Assembly: GCA_951640165.1 (NCBI GenBank)
Contig: OX621256.1
Coordinates: 1,922,001-1,986,000, forward strand
Source: Pseudoips prasinana
Taxonomy: Eukaryota; Arthropoda; Insecta; Lepidoptera; Nolidae
DNA: 64,000 nt
Reading direction: 5' to 3'
Shown: one piece after another, positions 49,965 to 60,905 of the stretch
Layout of the letters: every line of letters starts with the position of its first letter
Position numbering within the stretch: position 1 is the first letter of the stretch
The notes under the pieces: generated by a model
Seen by the model: the letters and a program-made list of their open reading frames with translations, nothing else
What the model was told of the DNA's origin: nothing
The model's database searches: none
Program-made: the position numbers and the translations under genes

Positions 49965-50787
49965 CTATAAGATCTCCAGCGGACTATGTGCAGGTAGATG
50001 CCGACCGCCAAATGTCTTTATCGTAATGTAATCCTTAGTAGTGTAGTAACCCTTAGCCATAAGTTCATGTTTAATGTGTGACTTAAACTTATTATCAGAT
50101 AGTTTAGTTATATGAATAGGGAGCTTGTTATAAAACCTAGTACAATTTCCCATGAATGACTTTTTTGTTTTGCTAACTCTAAAGGCTGGTATAGCTAGTT
50201 TGTCCTTATTTCTTGTATTGACATTGTGCAAGTCACTCCGTTTTTTATATTTATCAAAATTTTTCCGCACAAACATTATATTCTGAAATATGTATTCAGA
50301 TGGAACAGTAAGTATATTTACCTCTTTAAAAACGCTTCGTAGAGACTCGCGACTGCCTAGATTATAAATAGCTCGGACTGCTGAGCTGAAAATAGCACTT
50401 ATGTCAGCTGCTGAGCCCCACAGCAGAATACCATAGGACATAATGCTATGGAAATAAGCAAAATATACTAGTCTAGCAGTTGGTTCGTCTGACAATTGTC
50501 TGATTTTCCAAACTGCATATGAAGCTGAACTTAATTTGGCAGATAATTTTTCAATATGCGGACCCCATTGTAATTTTGGGTCCAGTGTTATTCCCAAAAA
50601 TACGGTCGAAGGAACTAAATCTAAAACTTCCTCGTCAAGTGCAACCGTTGGTTTAATATGAGTCACATTCGGCAATGAGAATTTGATGCATTTGGTCTTT
50701 CCTGCATTCAAAAGAAGATTATTTGCCGAAAACCAATTTGATATGAGGCTGAGAGTTTTATTAGGTTCTATAAGATCCTTATCTTTC
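49965..50787 (-). pseudogene. 5'-truncated LINE reverse transcriptase C-terminal half
   Basis: The open frame reads KTLSLISNWFSANNLLLNAG, KTKCIKF, then FLGITLDPKLQWGPHIEKLS, YGILLWGSA and FYNKLPIHITKLSDNKFKSH. It is the part of a CR1/Jockey-like ORF2 after the YADD block, which is missing; the break at about 50787 is the 5' truncation. 248 codons run from the first ATG at 50711 to the stop at 49965 without interruption, so the insertion is rather young. Confidence 0.85.
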
Positions 50788-50815
50788 TTCTATCTACTTA
50801 TTTTTATATAGTAGA

Positions 50816-51138
50816 CTAGCTGTGCCCCGCGGTGTTACCCGCGTTAAATTTTATAAATTTTCTTTGCTATAAACCTCACGGAGCCCGAGACATTTCCAAC
50901 GAATGCAAAACCGTGGAAATCGGTTCGGGCGTTCTGGAGTTATAGCGTCAGGAAGGAAAACCCGACTTATTTTTATATAGTAGACTAGCTGTGCCCCGCG
51001 GTGTTACCCGCGTTAAATTTTATAAATTTTCTTTGCTATAAACCTCACGGAGCCCGAGACCTTTCCAACGAATGCAAAACCGTGGAAATCGGTTCGGGCG
51101 TTCTGGAGTTATAGCGTCAGGAAGGAAAACCCGACTTA
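50816..51138 (-). mobile_element. Two tandem short Helitron-like elements
   Basis: Copies 50816-50969 and 50985-51138, nearly identical over the full length, with the same TTTTTATATAGTAGA spacer before each. The identity of copies and spacer points to a recent tandem duplication or multimer insertion. Confidence 0.7.
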
Positions 51139-51298
51139 TATTATATAGTAGATAATACAAGAGTTGTGGCTAGCTCGAACTTAATTGGGATGATAATCGG
51201 CTTGCTAAATGTGTAATGAAATTTGAGCCGTAAAGACAAATACATGTTCAAGCGAATCAGTGTTTTAATATTGTTATAAGTACGAGAATATTTCCATA

Positions 51299-51721
51299 CT
51301 AGCTGTGCCCCGCGGTTTATCCGCGTAAAACTTTATAAATTATAACGCACAGCTCCTCCCCCGTAGGTGATAGCGTCATAATATGTAGCCTATATGTTGA
51401 CCCGACGTCTTAGTAATATTCATGCAAAATTTGAAGTAAATCCATGCAGTACTTTTTGAGTTTAGCCCGGACATACATACAGATAAACAGACAAAAATTC
51501 TAAAAACTATATTTTTGGCTTAGATATCGATTGTAGATCACGGCCCAAGTTTCCTTTCTAAAAAATATTCAATGTACAGTTTTGACTTATTTCATAGAAT
51601 CGTAGAACTGACGGGGGCGGTTGAGGCTGAAAGGTTCTCTAATGGCGACCACGAACCGGAAGACGCAGCCTGGACATGATGGACTGATGATCTTGTCCTA
51701 CGATTTTATTATATGTATAGA
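51299..51721 (-). mobile_element. Helitron-like element with an internal RTE-like LINE scrap
   Basis: CTAGCTGTGCCCCGCGG end at 51299 and the family start (complement of TCTATACATA) at 51721. At about 51588-51697 the expected TTTTGACTTTCCTACGATTT is split by 110 bp that include TCTAATGGCGACCACGAACC then GGAAGACGCAG, the RTE-like 3' coding end seen at 2620 and 23420. Confidence 0.7.
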
Positions 51722-52084
51722 TTATTATTTTTGTCAAAACAAATGTCTTAAGGTGTGTACCTTAAGGTAATGCTCCCCTAAAAGGTACATTGCATAAGCA
51801 AAGCGATAGCGTAATTGGTGCAATAATCCTTCATCAACCGCAAAGTGTTACGGTTCGCTGATGCGACATAGGCACTGATCGATCGATTGTTCTATTAAAA
51901 AACATTATGACCAGGGTTACCATATCTCAGGATTCAAATTTCTTTGTCCGTCGGTAATCGAATCTACACCCGCTAAAGGATCTCCAGCATCCTCAGTTTC
52001 CGAGAAAAATAAACGTCCACTTTAAACTATTGATTACTATTATATTTTCTATTATTATATCTTATATTATAATATTTTCTATAG

Positions 52085-52085
<1 letters not shown>
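51722..52085. other. No recognised feature
   Basis: Includes TAAGGTGTGTACCTTAAGGT, a small inverted motif near 51751. No gene seen. Confidence 0.4.

Positions 52086-52132
<47 letters not shown>
52086..52132. repeat. TA microsatellite
   Basis: About 23 TA units. Confidence 0.95.
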
Positions 52133-52134
<2 letters not shown>

Positions 52135-53157
52135 AAACCGAGTTAATATATCGAGAGATTTCCTTCGATTACTTCTACTTCAGTTGTATGTAAAAAAGAA
52201 ATGTCAAACGTTCCTGTACACCGGCGTGAAACCAGCTTTATAACATCTTTTGGCTACACAATATCAAATATACTCCTTACCAAGCATCCACATCTACACA
52301 GATCAAGACACATATTACTATTATCAATAGAAATGACATATCAATGCCAAAAAACTTACGTTTCTTCGATAAAACACTCCATATTTCACTAAGCCACAAA
52401 ATTGCACTGTTAATTCTATCGAATTTGCCCGTTGACTGGGGAGTTTTGAGTTTGACATTCAAACAAGTAAGCAATTTAGGACTTTAACACCAGGAAAATA
52501 AGGTCTGTGACTTTAAACTGCAGTAATATAAAGGTAACAAGGTATTTTGAACGGTGAAATGTAAATATAGGGTTTAATTTCGAATGGCATGCTAAGTTTT
52601 GATAAATCGATGAAATTACGACATAGAGATATGACATATTGGCAGCGATTAGATATGACGGAGGAATGTTCAAGTTTTTGACAGGTTATCTCTACATTTA
52701 TGGAATGCCCCCTGGGTCTAGCGATATCGTTTTCAACCGGTCATTTCACGAGTCAAGCAAGATTTTATTAAAATTTCTAGAATTCTGAATAGCCGAAGAA
52801 AGTTTTATGTTACACACCTGGGTTATTACATTAATACTGGTTTTTTTTTTAAACAGACATAGCCCGTACTTTGGAAATTAATCTCTTGTGTCGCGGGGTA
52901 ATTTACAAAACTGGGTATAATTGCTTACTGCTTACTAGTGCTTACTACTAATAGTCCAAGAGCTGGCACGCATTTTTGGGTAGGTATTTGAGGCAAGCTG
53001 AAAACTTGTCCTATAGCTCTTCAGACACACCCCAACACGGAACTGCAGACCTGGCTGGCGGGTAGCGGGTCTAAACAAACCCCTAAATTATTGAATGAAT
53101 TATTTTACGAATGCAGGAATGCGCTTATGTTTATACAGTGGACACACTTGTTAGTTG
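52133..53157. other. No recognised gene; SINE scrap
   Basis: 52850-52920 resembles the body of the SINE at 24445 (AATCTCTTGTGTCGCGGGGT). Other frames are unsupported. Confidence 0.4.
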
Positions 53158-53706
53158 TGAATGAATGAATGAAATATTTATTTTCCAGAATATAGGTACA
53201 AAGTAGTTGGCGACATTGTAGTATAGTTTCACTATATTCAACATACATATGTTGTGCAAAATGTTTGGGTAAGTATGTAATCTAATGTTAGGCATGCAAA
53301 TTTAAATTGTCAATAATTAAAGTCAACAATACAATGAATAATAATTACAATAATAAATCCTTTATGTCACACCCTGATTAAAATAAATTCAATTACAATT
53401 TTAAATGTCCTATATATTAATTCACATAATTCCAAAAAAAATATCAAATAATTCCAAAGTCACAAATCCATAGTCCACTGAATAAAAACATCTGTCACAT
53501 AGCCAATTGTATAGTTTTGTATTAAATTCTAAGTTACTCAATTTCCTAAATTGTTCCGGAAGATTGTTATATATTGACACAGCCATATTATAACAGTTTA
53601 AGTTAGTTTGGCTAGTGTCCGTTAAGTTTGGGCATCGTGACCAATGGTCGGCCAGAACTATTAAACTGCAACAGATAAGAGCGCCTACTTTAAAATCGAT
53701 GCACAA
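53158..53706 (-). mobile_element. 3' end of a LINE
   Basis: The minus-strand frame 53706-53422 ends CYNMAVSIYNNLPEQFRKLS, NLEFNTKLYNWLCDRCFYS, the usual C terminus pattern (A..IYN.LP...R.L). The tail at 53158-53180 is a short GAAT repeat (read ATTCATTCATTCA). Confidence 0.65.
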
Positions 53707-53828
53707 AGTCGCAATGCAGAAAAGATCCAGATCTCAAGGCGCTCACAATCTAATTACCCAGATTAAGTGCAATGTCTGCCTCTGACTTACTTTATGATCA
53801 CGAAATCTTAAAACCTACTAGATATATC

Positions 53829-53894
53829 GACTGACGTGTTGGTCTAGTGGTTAGTGACCCTGACTGAAGCCAGAGGTTCGATCCCCACCCAGGA
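53829..53894 (+). mobile_element. tRNA-derived SINE head, interrupted
   Basis: GACGTGTTGGTCTAGTGGTT (A box) and GAGGTTCGATCCCC (B box). It breaks after CACCCAGGA; the rest resumes at about 54609. Confidence 0.65.
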
Positions 53895-54608
53895 GGGGCT
53901 ACCGGCTAAATCGCCGAACATCGAGATAGTGCTCTGCGTTCAAATAAATAAAGGTAAAAAATTACTTAATCAATCGTAAAATCGGGAGCGAGAGAGAGCT
54001 GATCCCGCTCGCAGACGGAGGAGGCGTCGGGGCGGCGGCGGTAGCCGGTAGCCCAACTCCCCCTCGGGGCTGCGGCGGCAGTCAGAGAAGTGTCCTCTAC
54101 TGCCGCCACATGCAAGCAGAACCGGGAAGATAGCGTACTGTTTGTGGCGCAGTCGCTGTGCCGTACTGGCAGGAGTCGGCAATAGGGGAGGGCAATTCTG
54201 AGCCCTCCCAGGGTACGTGTCCGTACGTGTAAAATGGGGGGCACCGGAGCAGCATACCCGCGTTCCCGGGGCTCCTCCCATAAGGGGCCAAGAGAAATCC
54301 ACGGCAGGTAGGTTTAGTCGGTGCGAGTCCGACATACCCACCCGTAGACACTTTTTGCGGGTGGCATGCGTAGGCATTACCTCTGCCTTAACAAAAAAAA
54401 AAGTAGGGACTGTCGAGCAACCCCAAAATAGATTGTATTTGTGGAGTACGGGTCGAATCCATGGCCTATCTAACATCGTGCTCAACCTGCCCTACCATAT
54501 GTTCATGGCGGGATCTTAGGTATGCCACAAGCAAGGCAATCAGAGTGGCCACGTTCAGGACCACAAAAATTTTATGAATTTGCCATTGACACGCTAAGAA
54601 GAAGAAGA
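53895..54608 (+). mobile_element. GC-rich insertion with LINE-type tail
   Basis: About 714 bp, far more GC-rich than its surroundings. It contains TAGTCGGTGCGAGTCCGACA, resembling a tRNA-like B-box arm, and ends TTTGCCATTGACACGCTAAG then AAGAAGAAG. The LINE fragment at 63064-63350 ends ACCATCGACACGATAAGAAG then AAGA, so both share one 3' tail. Frames on the minus strand (53970-54485) lack a domain and I do not call them genes. It is probably a deletion derivative or SINE that borrows a LINE tail. Confidence 0.6.
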
Positions 54609-54745
54609 TTGTGTTGTTTATCTAGGTACAATATTTATTTATGTATTTAGAAATATATAACTATGTTTATCAGTTGTCTGGTTGCCATAGTACAGTCTCT
54701 GCCTAGTTTTGGATCAGATGGCAGTGTGTTTATTGTCCCAAGATG
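54609..54745 (+). mobile_element. SINE tail, continuation of 53829
   Basis: TTTATGTATTTAGAAATATA, CAGTTGTCTGGTTGCCATAG and GGATCAGATGGCAGTGTGTT ... TGTCCCAAGATGTATTA. Confidence 0.6.
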
Positions 54746-55106
54746 TATTATTTACATAATGCGTCGCCTAGTACGGTATTAGGCAAATATTTCCAAACAA
54801 CCACGTTCATACATCGATTCCACGCTATTTGGTGTTGTAAACCTACGTTATGGAATATAAAACGTAGTTAGTACAGTCAGAAAAAAAGTAACTTCAACCG
54901 TAGAAGATTAAATCAGTTGGGAATCAGGATCTTCACGCAGAAATGTCTCATCAATAATTTTATTCAATTTAATTCTTATAGTACCTATAGTATTCATTCG
55001 TTTAAAGTCATGTAGTATTTATTGTTTAGTATGTATTTATACATTATAGTTGGTGTTCTTAATTAATATTATTTATAATTATAATAAGTAAATACATTTT
55101 TTCATG

Positions 55107-55372
55107 ACGGTGACCGTAGCTTAGTTGGTAGTGCCAGGGGCACTACCAACTAAGCTACGAACCGCTAGAAGCTGGTGGTCGTGGGTTCCAATCCCGGTAA
55201 GTGCAAATATTTGTGTGATGAGCACGAATATTTGTTTCTGAGTCATGGATGTTTTCTATGTATTTATCTATCTATATAAGTATGTATATCGTCGCCTGGT
55301 ACCCATAGTACAAGCTTTGCTTAGTTTGGGGCTAGGATGATCTGTGTGACATTGTCCCCAGATATTATTATT
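55107..55372 (+). mobile_element. tRNA-derived SINE with palindromic duplication of its head
   Basis: Same family as 1414. At 55116-55158 the A-box region GTAGCTTAGTTGGTAGTGCC is followed by AGG and its exact complement, then the head resumes GCTAGAAGCTGGTGGTCGTG. The B box is GGGTTCCAATCC. The inverted copy splits the promoter. Confidence 0.85.
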
Positions 55373-55695
55373 TTTTATATTTATACCTAGGTGCACCTAC
55401 CATGATCACTCTGCACTACCCTAAGGTACTGCTTATGTACATGCCCATTGTAGTGAAGTATAAATAAATAAACTTTCAATGCCTTTAATCATAAAAGTAA
55501 AAGGATTCTATAGTCATCTGCAGTCTGCATTTGCATCTGCAGTCACTCCGTAAAGTGCATTCTCTAGACGACCAGTTAAGTTTAACAGAGAGAACTCAAA
55601 CCATAATATGACGTACGACGACAATACGTGATATATCATAATATTTCGGCCATGTCGGCCAATCTTAACGGAGACTAAGCATCTGATTTAATTCG

Positions 55696-55983
55696 TACCT
55701 TAATATAGACAGAACCATTCTACAATATGTAGTAAAAATATAGCTAAAATTTAAAATTTTGATAATTAAACCTACACATGATCCTTGACAATAACTTAAT
55801 TTAAGTTAGTTAAATATCGTTACTGTTATAAAATAAATCTTATTGTAAATTATTTCCTACAATCCGTATACCTACATATCTATATGTACCTAGAAATAAT
55901 TATAAATTAATTATATATTACTACGAATATGTTCTGACTATTTACAAGCGCTTTTTTAAAGTCTACGTGAATAAAAACCTTTT
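55696..55983 (+). mobile_element. LINE-type 3' end, family D
   Basis: AATATAGACAGAACCATTCT ... GTTCTGACTATTTACAAGCG then CTTTTTTAAAGTCTACGTGA and ATAAAAACCTTTTTTATTTA. Confidence 0.65.
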
Positions 55984-56109
55984 TTATTTATTTATATTTA
56001 TTTGACTGTCTCGTTCGTTTTACGGTATCGTTTTCAATCGCTTATAAAGAGGTCCTAGTTTCAAATTCCCGGTACGGACAAAAAGTGGTTTTGGGATTAA
56101 TCTAAAGAA

Positions 56110-56335
56110 AAATTTCTCAGCATCAGCCCGCAGTCTGGTGTTGGCGATATTACACCCCGTACCTCGGACAGCACATAAAAGTAGTCAGTCCTGTACCTAA
56201 CCTCTTCCCGGTTGTGTCGCTAGTCGTTGCGTCAAATCATGAGAGTAAAAAAAAAAGTAAAAGAAAGTGTACATGTGCTTAATATGTCCCGCGCAGACGA
56301 CTAGTCGCCATTGAGACTGGCCGCCGTGGCCGAAA
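56110..56335 (-). repeat. Dispersed repeat family G copy
   Basis: Complement of 36462-36665: TTTCTCAGCATCAGCCCGCA, GGCGATATTACACCCCGTAC, CCATTGAGACTGGCCGCCGT. Confidence 0.55.
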
Positions 56336-56393
56336 TTCGGCTACGGCGGCCAGGACAGGACATTATCTGGGTGCAAACACAGCTGGACTTGTT

Positions 56394-56969
56394 ATTAGGG
56401 TTCCGTAGCCAAATGGCAAAAAACGGAACCCTTATAGATTCGTCATGTCTGTCTGTCTGTCCGTCCGTATGTCACAGCCACTTTTTTCTGAAACTACAAG
56501 AGCTGTATTGTTGAAACTTAAGTAGTAGTAAGTAGATGTATTCTGTGAACCGCATTAAGAATTTTACACAAAAATAAAAAAAGAACAATAATTTACCGTA
56601 CAAATACCGAACAATAATATCGTACCCATACATGTGGGGTGTCTATGGATAGGTCTGCAAAAATGATATTGAGGTTTCTAACATCATTTTTTTCTAAACT
56701 GAATACTTTGCGCGAGAGACACTTCCAAAGTGGTAAAATGAGTGTCCCCCCCCCCCCCCCTGTAACTTCTAAAATAAGGGAATGATAAAACTAAAAAAAA
56801 TATATGATGTATATTACCATGGAAACTAACAACGAAAATTGGTTTGAACGAGCAAGTAGTTTTTTTTTAATACGTCATAAACCGCAATTTGCTTTCATTT
56901 AATCAACTGAAATACTTGCTGCTACGGTACCCTTCATGTGCGAGTCCGACTCGCACTTGGCCGGTTTTT
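56394..56969 (+). repeat. Structured dispersed repeat with hairpins at both ends
   Basis: Left hairpin AGGGTTCCGT..ACGGAACCCT (56397-56433), TCTGTCTGTCTGTCCGTCCG after it; right hairpin GTGCGAGTCCGACTCGCAC then TTGGCCGGTTTTT. I know this start and end as a common lepidopteran repeat (from memory). A run of 15 C lies at 56746-56760. No ORF. Confidence 0.6.
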
Positions 56970-57281
56970 GCATTACTCTTGTGATCCGATGAAACGGCTA
57001 GCTGTCACGCAGATAATCATGAGATAAGAAATCACAAATACAATGTATTGCACACCAAAGAAATAAGATAACCGATAGTAGAAATACGATTAAAAAAACG
57101 TGAGTTTATTCAACTCATCATCCCCCATCTTAGGGGACACCACATTTTTTAAACGTGCCGCTTTTATCCTACAGAGCAGTTTGTTTTTGTTTGTATCGAT
57201 ACAAACGCGATGCTATCGCGCATGTGTATCTATCTCCCATCTCCCATCATCTCCCAGATAACATTAGTACGGACTACGGAC

Positions 57282-57317
57282 TAGAAGTAATTAGTTTATA
57301 CTAATGACTTCTAGTCA
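57282..57317. repeat. Short palindrome, 16-bp arms with one mismatch
   Basis: ACTAGAAGTAATTAGT, TTAT, ACTAATGACTTCTAGT. Confidence 0.75.
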
Positions 57318-57529
57318 AGGGCATTGGATTAGCTGAATAAATGCAAAACTATTTTTTGTTTGTTTGAGAATAAAAATTCCACTCAGGGGGGTATAAATGA
57401 TACAAACTTTGAATGTCATATTTTCTAGCATAAAAATGATGATACTTTCATACAACTTCTCATCCCCTCCTTTCAACCCTTTTTCGCATTAAATAGTAGC
57501 ATATATCTTTTCTCAAGCTCCAGAATATC

Positions 57530-57690
57530 TATCTCAAAAATGGGAAATCATAAATTTGATCGTCCGGCGGGTCTCGAACCTGCACCATCTACCAATCCGG
57601 GGTAGGCGCTCTGCGTTAAGCTACGAACGATACACGCTGGCAGATCAAATATAGGCTTCCCTTGCCAACACCCTTCCGCATTGGCATTGC
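57530..57690 (-). mobile_element. tRNA-derived SINE
   Basis: The minus strand reads CGTAGCTTAACGCAGAGCGC (A box) and GCAGGTTCGAGACC (B box), then CGCCGGAC. The flanks CCATTTTTGAGATAG and AACACCCTTCCG are shared with 59585-59735, so this is a repeat, not a tRNA gene. Confidence 0.65.
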
Positions 57691-58464
57691 GAATAATGCT
57701 ATAAAATTCAAATTTAATCCAGAATATCTGTGTACCACTTTACATTTAAATTTTGGCACTTTTCATTTAAAAAAAAATCAAAAAACAATAAGTGCGACAG
57801 ACGTACAGAAAGTCAGACAAATAGAGTTACTTGTCCATTAATAATATTAGTAACGATTATTACCCAGTATAATTGCATTGCCCTATGTACATTACTTATA
57901 TTTGCCTGAATCTTAAAGAAAAAAGACTAAAAGCGTATGGTAACTGTAATTCTACTTATTTTGCTAACGCTACCAGCTTTCCCATAACGCAATTGTACTA
58001 ACGCTATAATTAAACGCTCCGGCGTCATTACCATAACAATTGACATGCAGATTAATTTCAGGGAAGGAAACAGATGAATATCATAAATTAGTTATTACTA
58101 CGATATTGCTTTGTTTATATACAGTCACCAAAGAGCATATCTAAACATGGATGCATTTTTTTGATTGGCATATTGTGCATACGTCCCAATCCACCTGGTC
58201 TCAAGGGTCGGAATCCAACATACAGCTAATATAGTTAAAGCTCCTTATTCGCGCTTCGTTAATTCGCGATTTGAGTATTCAGGGACTAAAAAATTGCGAC
58301 CCCATACATATTATGTTTCTATTCGCTAAAGATTTCTTTATTCGCGGATCTAATCTGTACATAAATATTAATAAAAAGGAATCCGATAGGTATCCAATAT
58401 CTTTTGTAAACAAAGAAGGCAAATAGTTTGTGTCAAATGGACGAACAAAAAAGTAAAAAAACTT
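57691..58464. other. No recognised feature
   Basis: AT-rich, no supported frame. Confidence 0.4.
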
Positions 58465-58620
58465 GAGAGGTGTCAAGGGACACCCGGATGGAACGAAGTT
58501 ATTTCTTATTATTTATTATGTACAAAAACCTATATACACTCAACAAAAATAATCGTCGCGACACCACACTGCACTGTTCAATGCGAAATAGAAATGAAAA
58601 TATCTGGCTTGCTTTCTATA

Positions 58621-58651
<31 letters not shown>

Positions 58652-59011
58652 GAAACATGCGCACGCCGCACAGCTGCAAAAAGTATCGTGACAACTTTTC
58701 GTAAGATATTTTTCCGTCTGGAATGGACGAATGGACGAATGGACGAAACCCGGATGGAACGAAGTTATTTCTTATTATTTATTATGTACAAAAACCTATA
58801 TACACTCAACAAAAATAATCGTCGCGACACCACACTGCACTGTTCAATGCGAAATAGAAATGAAAATATCTGGCTTGCTTTCTATAAGAGAGAGAGACAG
58901 ACAGAGAAACATGCGCACGCCGCACAGCTGCAAAAAGTATCGTGACAACTTTTCGTAAGATATTTTTCCGTCTAGCCCCCTTTCACAACGCGCGATAAGG
59001 AACTTCGTTCC
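58465..59011 (+). mobile_element. Family F MITE, tandemly duplicated
   Basis: The hairpin GGTGTCAAGGGACACC, then CCCGGATGGAACGAAGTTAT opens copy one (58483); the same string opens copy two at 58746, an offset of 263 bp. Each holds ATAATCGTCGCGACACCACA, a GA run (longer in copy one), GCGCACGCCGCACAGCTGCA and CAACTTTTCGTAAGATATTT. A short GGACGAAT minisatellite joins them (58720-58745). Only copy two has the end CGCGATAAGGAACTTCGTTC then C. Confidence 0.8.
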
Positions 59012-59090
59012 AATAGAGCTTATTACAATTATGCCTAAATGTATGCTGCTGTCTTCCTAATTTATAATACAGTCAAAAAAATAATATTCG

Positions 59091-59360
59091 ATGCTCAAAA
59101 GATCAGTGTTACTGCTTAAAATGAAAATCGTTTGGATTCATATCATGCTCATTCAATCTCAACGAATCAACTATACGATCGATAAAAAAATTGAAGATAA
59201 AGTAAGGTCATCTTCAACTTCAACTTCACTGTCAGCGAAAATTGTTCGTGATCCAGCCATAGGAAAAATGGAACTGGCGTTGTCACTATGGATCGAAGAC
59301 TGCAACCAAAAAAGGGTGCCCCTGCGTGGTCCAATGGTCTATGAGAAAGCAATTAAACTG
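59091..59360 (+). pseudogene. Tigger/pogo-like transposase fragment
   Basis: The frame contains DKKIEDKVRSSSTSTSLSAK and IGKMELALSLWIEDCNQKRV, PLRGPMVYEKAIKL. The L..W......KR.P..G....EKA pattern is the second helix-turn-helix (CENP-B type) of Tigger/pogo transposases. The catalytic DDE part is absent: from about residue 90 the frame runs to a stop at 59537 in unrelated sequence. Confidence 0.7.
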
Positions 59361-59584
59361 GGCGTAAAGACGATTTATTCGCCCATTTTAAAGAACCTAG
59401 GAACGTATACCTATAATACTCCAATAAATTACCATTCCATATTTGCGGTTTCTGTATTCGCAGTATATTTATGGAATGTATGCCCTGCAAATAAAGAGAT
59501 TTTACTGTATTGTATTTTAATATTAACAAAAAAATAAGTCTTTCTAGAAGTTGTCTAGTATCCATAGTAATAGTAGTGCTTAAT

Positions 59585-59735
59585 CTCAAAAATGGGAAAT
59601 CATATTTTAATTGTCCGGCGGGTCTCGAACCTGCACCATCTACCAATCCGGGGTAGGCGCTCTGCGTTAAGCTACGAACGATACACGCTGGCAGATCAAA
59701 CTTAGGATTCCCTGCTAACACCCTTCCGGAGGATG
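59585..59735 (-). mobile_element. tRNA-derived SINE
   Basis: Second, closely similar copy of 57530-57690 (CTACCAATCCGGGGTAGGCG). Just before it (59538-59583) is a scrap of a Bm1-like tail. Confidence 0.65.
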
Positions 59736-60479
59736 TAGGTATTATCTATCGGTTTTGTTTTCTAGAAACATGGCCGACTGATATGTTCACAGTTACATGT
59801 GAAAGATCATATCATTTTAATAATACCTTCCAAATTATTTAATTTTTTAATTTAATAGCATTTTTCGCAATTTTTCCCATTTTTGAGATTAGATAAACGC
59901 TTTGCATTGCGAAAAATGTCATAAAATTAAAAAAAACTTTGCTTAGTTTGGGATCGATGGCATGGGATAATTGGGAATGTTATATCATGGTATAACTTTT
60001 AAAAATCTCCGAGCAAGATTATGATGAGAGCTACTGTTGTTATAGTCGCGGTTGAGCAAAATATATGTTAGAGCGGACCCTAAGAAGACAAGCAAAAAAT
60101 AATAATATATAATATAGTAAAAGTAATGTCACAAGATTTATTCGCTTTGCTTAAGCCAAGCCGTTTAACGCCCCATTAAGCTAGTGGCTTCAGATCCTAA
60201 GTAAAGTGGAGCAACCTATTTCTTCCCACGAATAAGTGACTGCGATGTCGTTCCAAAAACATCACAAGGGCTTTGTCTTTTTAACACCGCGAAAATTTAC
60301 AAAACACGGAAGTAATTACTTAACCTAAAACTGGACGGAATAGAATATAATACTTCGTCACCACACGCTGTTAAAAAATCGCCACTTGTAATTAAGTTGA
60401 CCAACCCCAAGCAGAAACGTAACATCGTCCTGGACCAACACTTCTTTCACTAGGATGTTATCGATACTCCTTTTGGGTT
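59736..60479. other. Repeat scraps, no gene
   Basis: 59770-59900 resembles 26797-26940; 59935-59980 resembles a SINE tail (GCTTAGTTTGGGATCGATGG). Confidence 0.4.
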
Positions 60480-60905
60480 GGACGGGGAAGTTTAGTTCAT
60501 CGCACAATAGTTCATCGCTGGACGCAGTTTTACCAGGACCACCGGGGACTGGAAATAGCCGCCACCAGAAGAATAAGAAACCCCAAGTTGCTGCATGGTA
60601 AGAATTATTTCACAAGGTCCGTCATAATAATAATACCTTAATATAGACAGAACCATTGACAATACCTATGTAGTAAAAATATTAGACTTAAACTAGATAA
60701 TTAAACATAATCTCTTGACAATAACTTGATACGAGCTTGATAAATATCATTGCTATAATAAAATGAATTTTATAAATGTTTTCATACAATGTGTACCTAA
60801 ATATCTATGTTACTAGAAATAATAATGTATACAACTATATGACTACAAACATGTTCTGACTATTTACAAGCGCTTTTTTAAAGTCTACGTGAATAAAAAC
60901 CTTTT
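60480..60905 (+). mobile_element. Retroelement 3' end, families C and D joined
   Basis: One frame reads WTQFYQDHRGLEIAATRRIR, NPKLLHGKNYFTRSV and a stop, then ACCTTAATATAGACAGAACC and the family D end TACAAGCGCTTTTTTAAAGT..GAATAAAAACC. A coding tail, long 3' part and AATAAA-like end suggest a non-LTR retroelement. Confidence 0.55.

Noticed and set aside
53970..54519. GC-rich overlapping frames on both strands as a gene
   Set aside because: The frames are long only because stop codons are rare in GC-rich DNA. There is no domain, and the segment behaves as an inserted repeat.
57560..57640. tRNA gene
   Set aside because: A and B boxes are present, but the flanks are also shared with a second copy at 59612 and no full cloverleaf is evident. 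SINE heads explain it and the other tRNA-like stretches.
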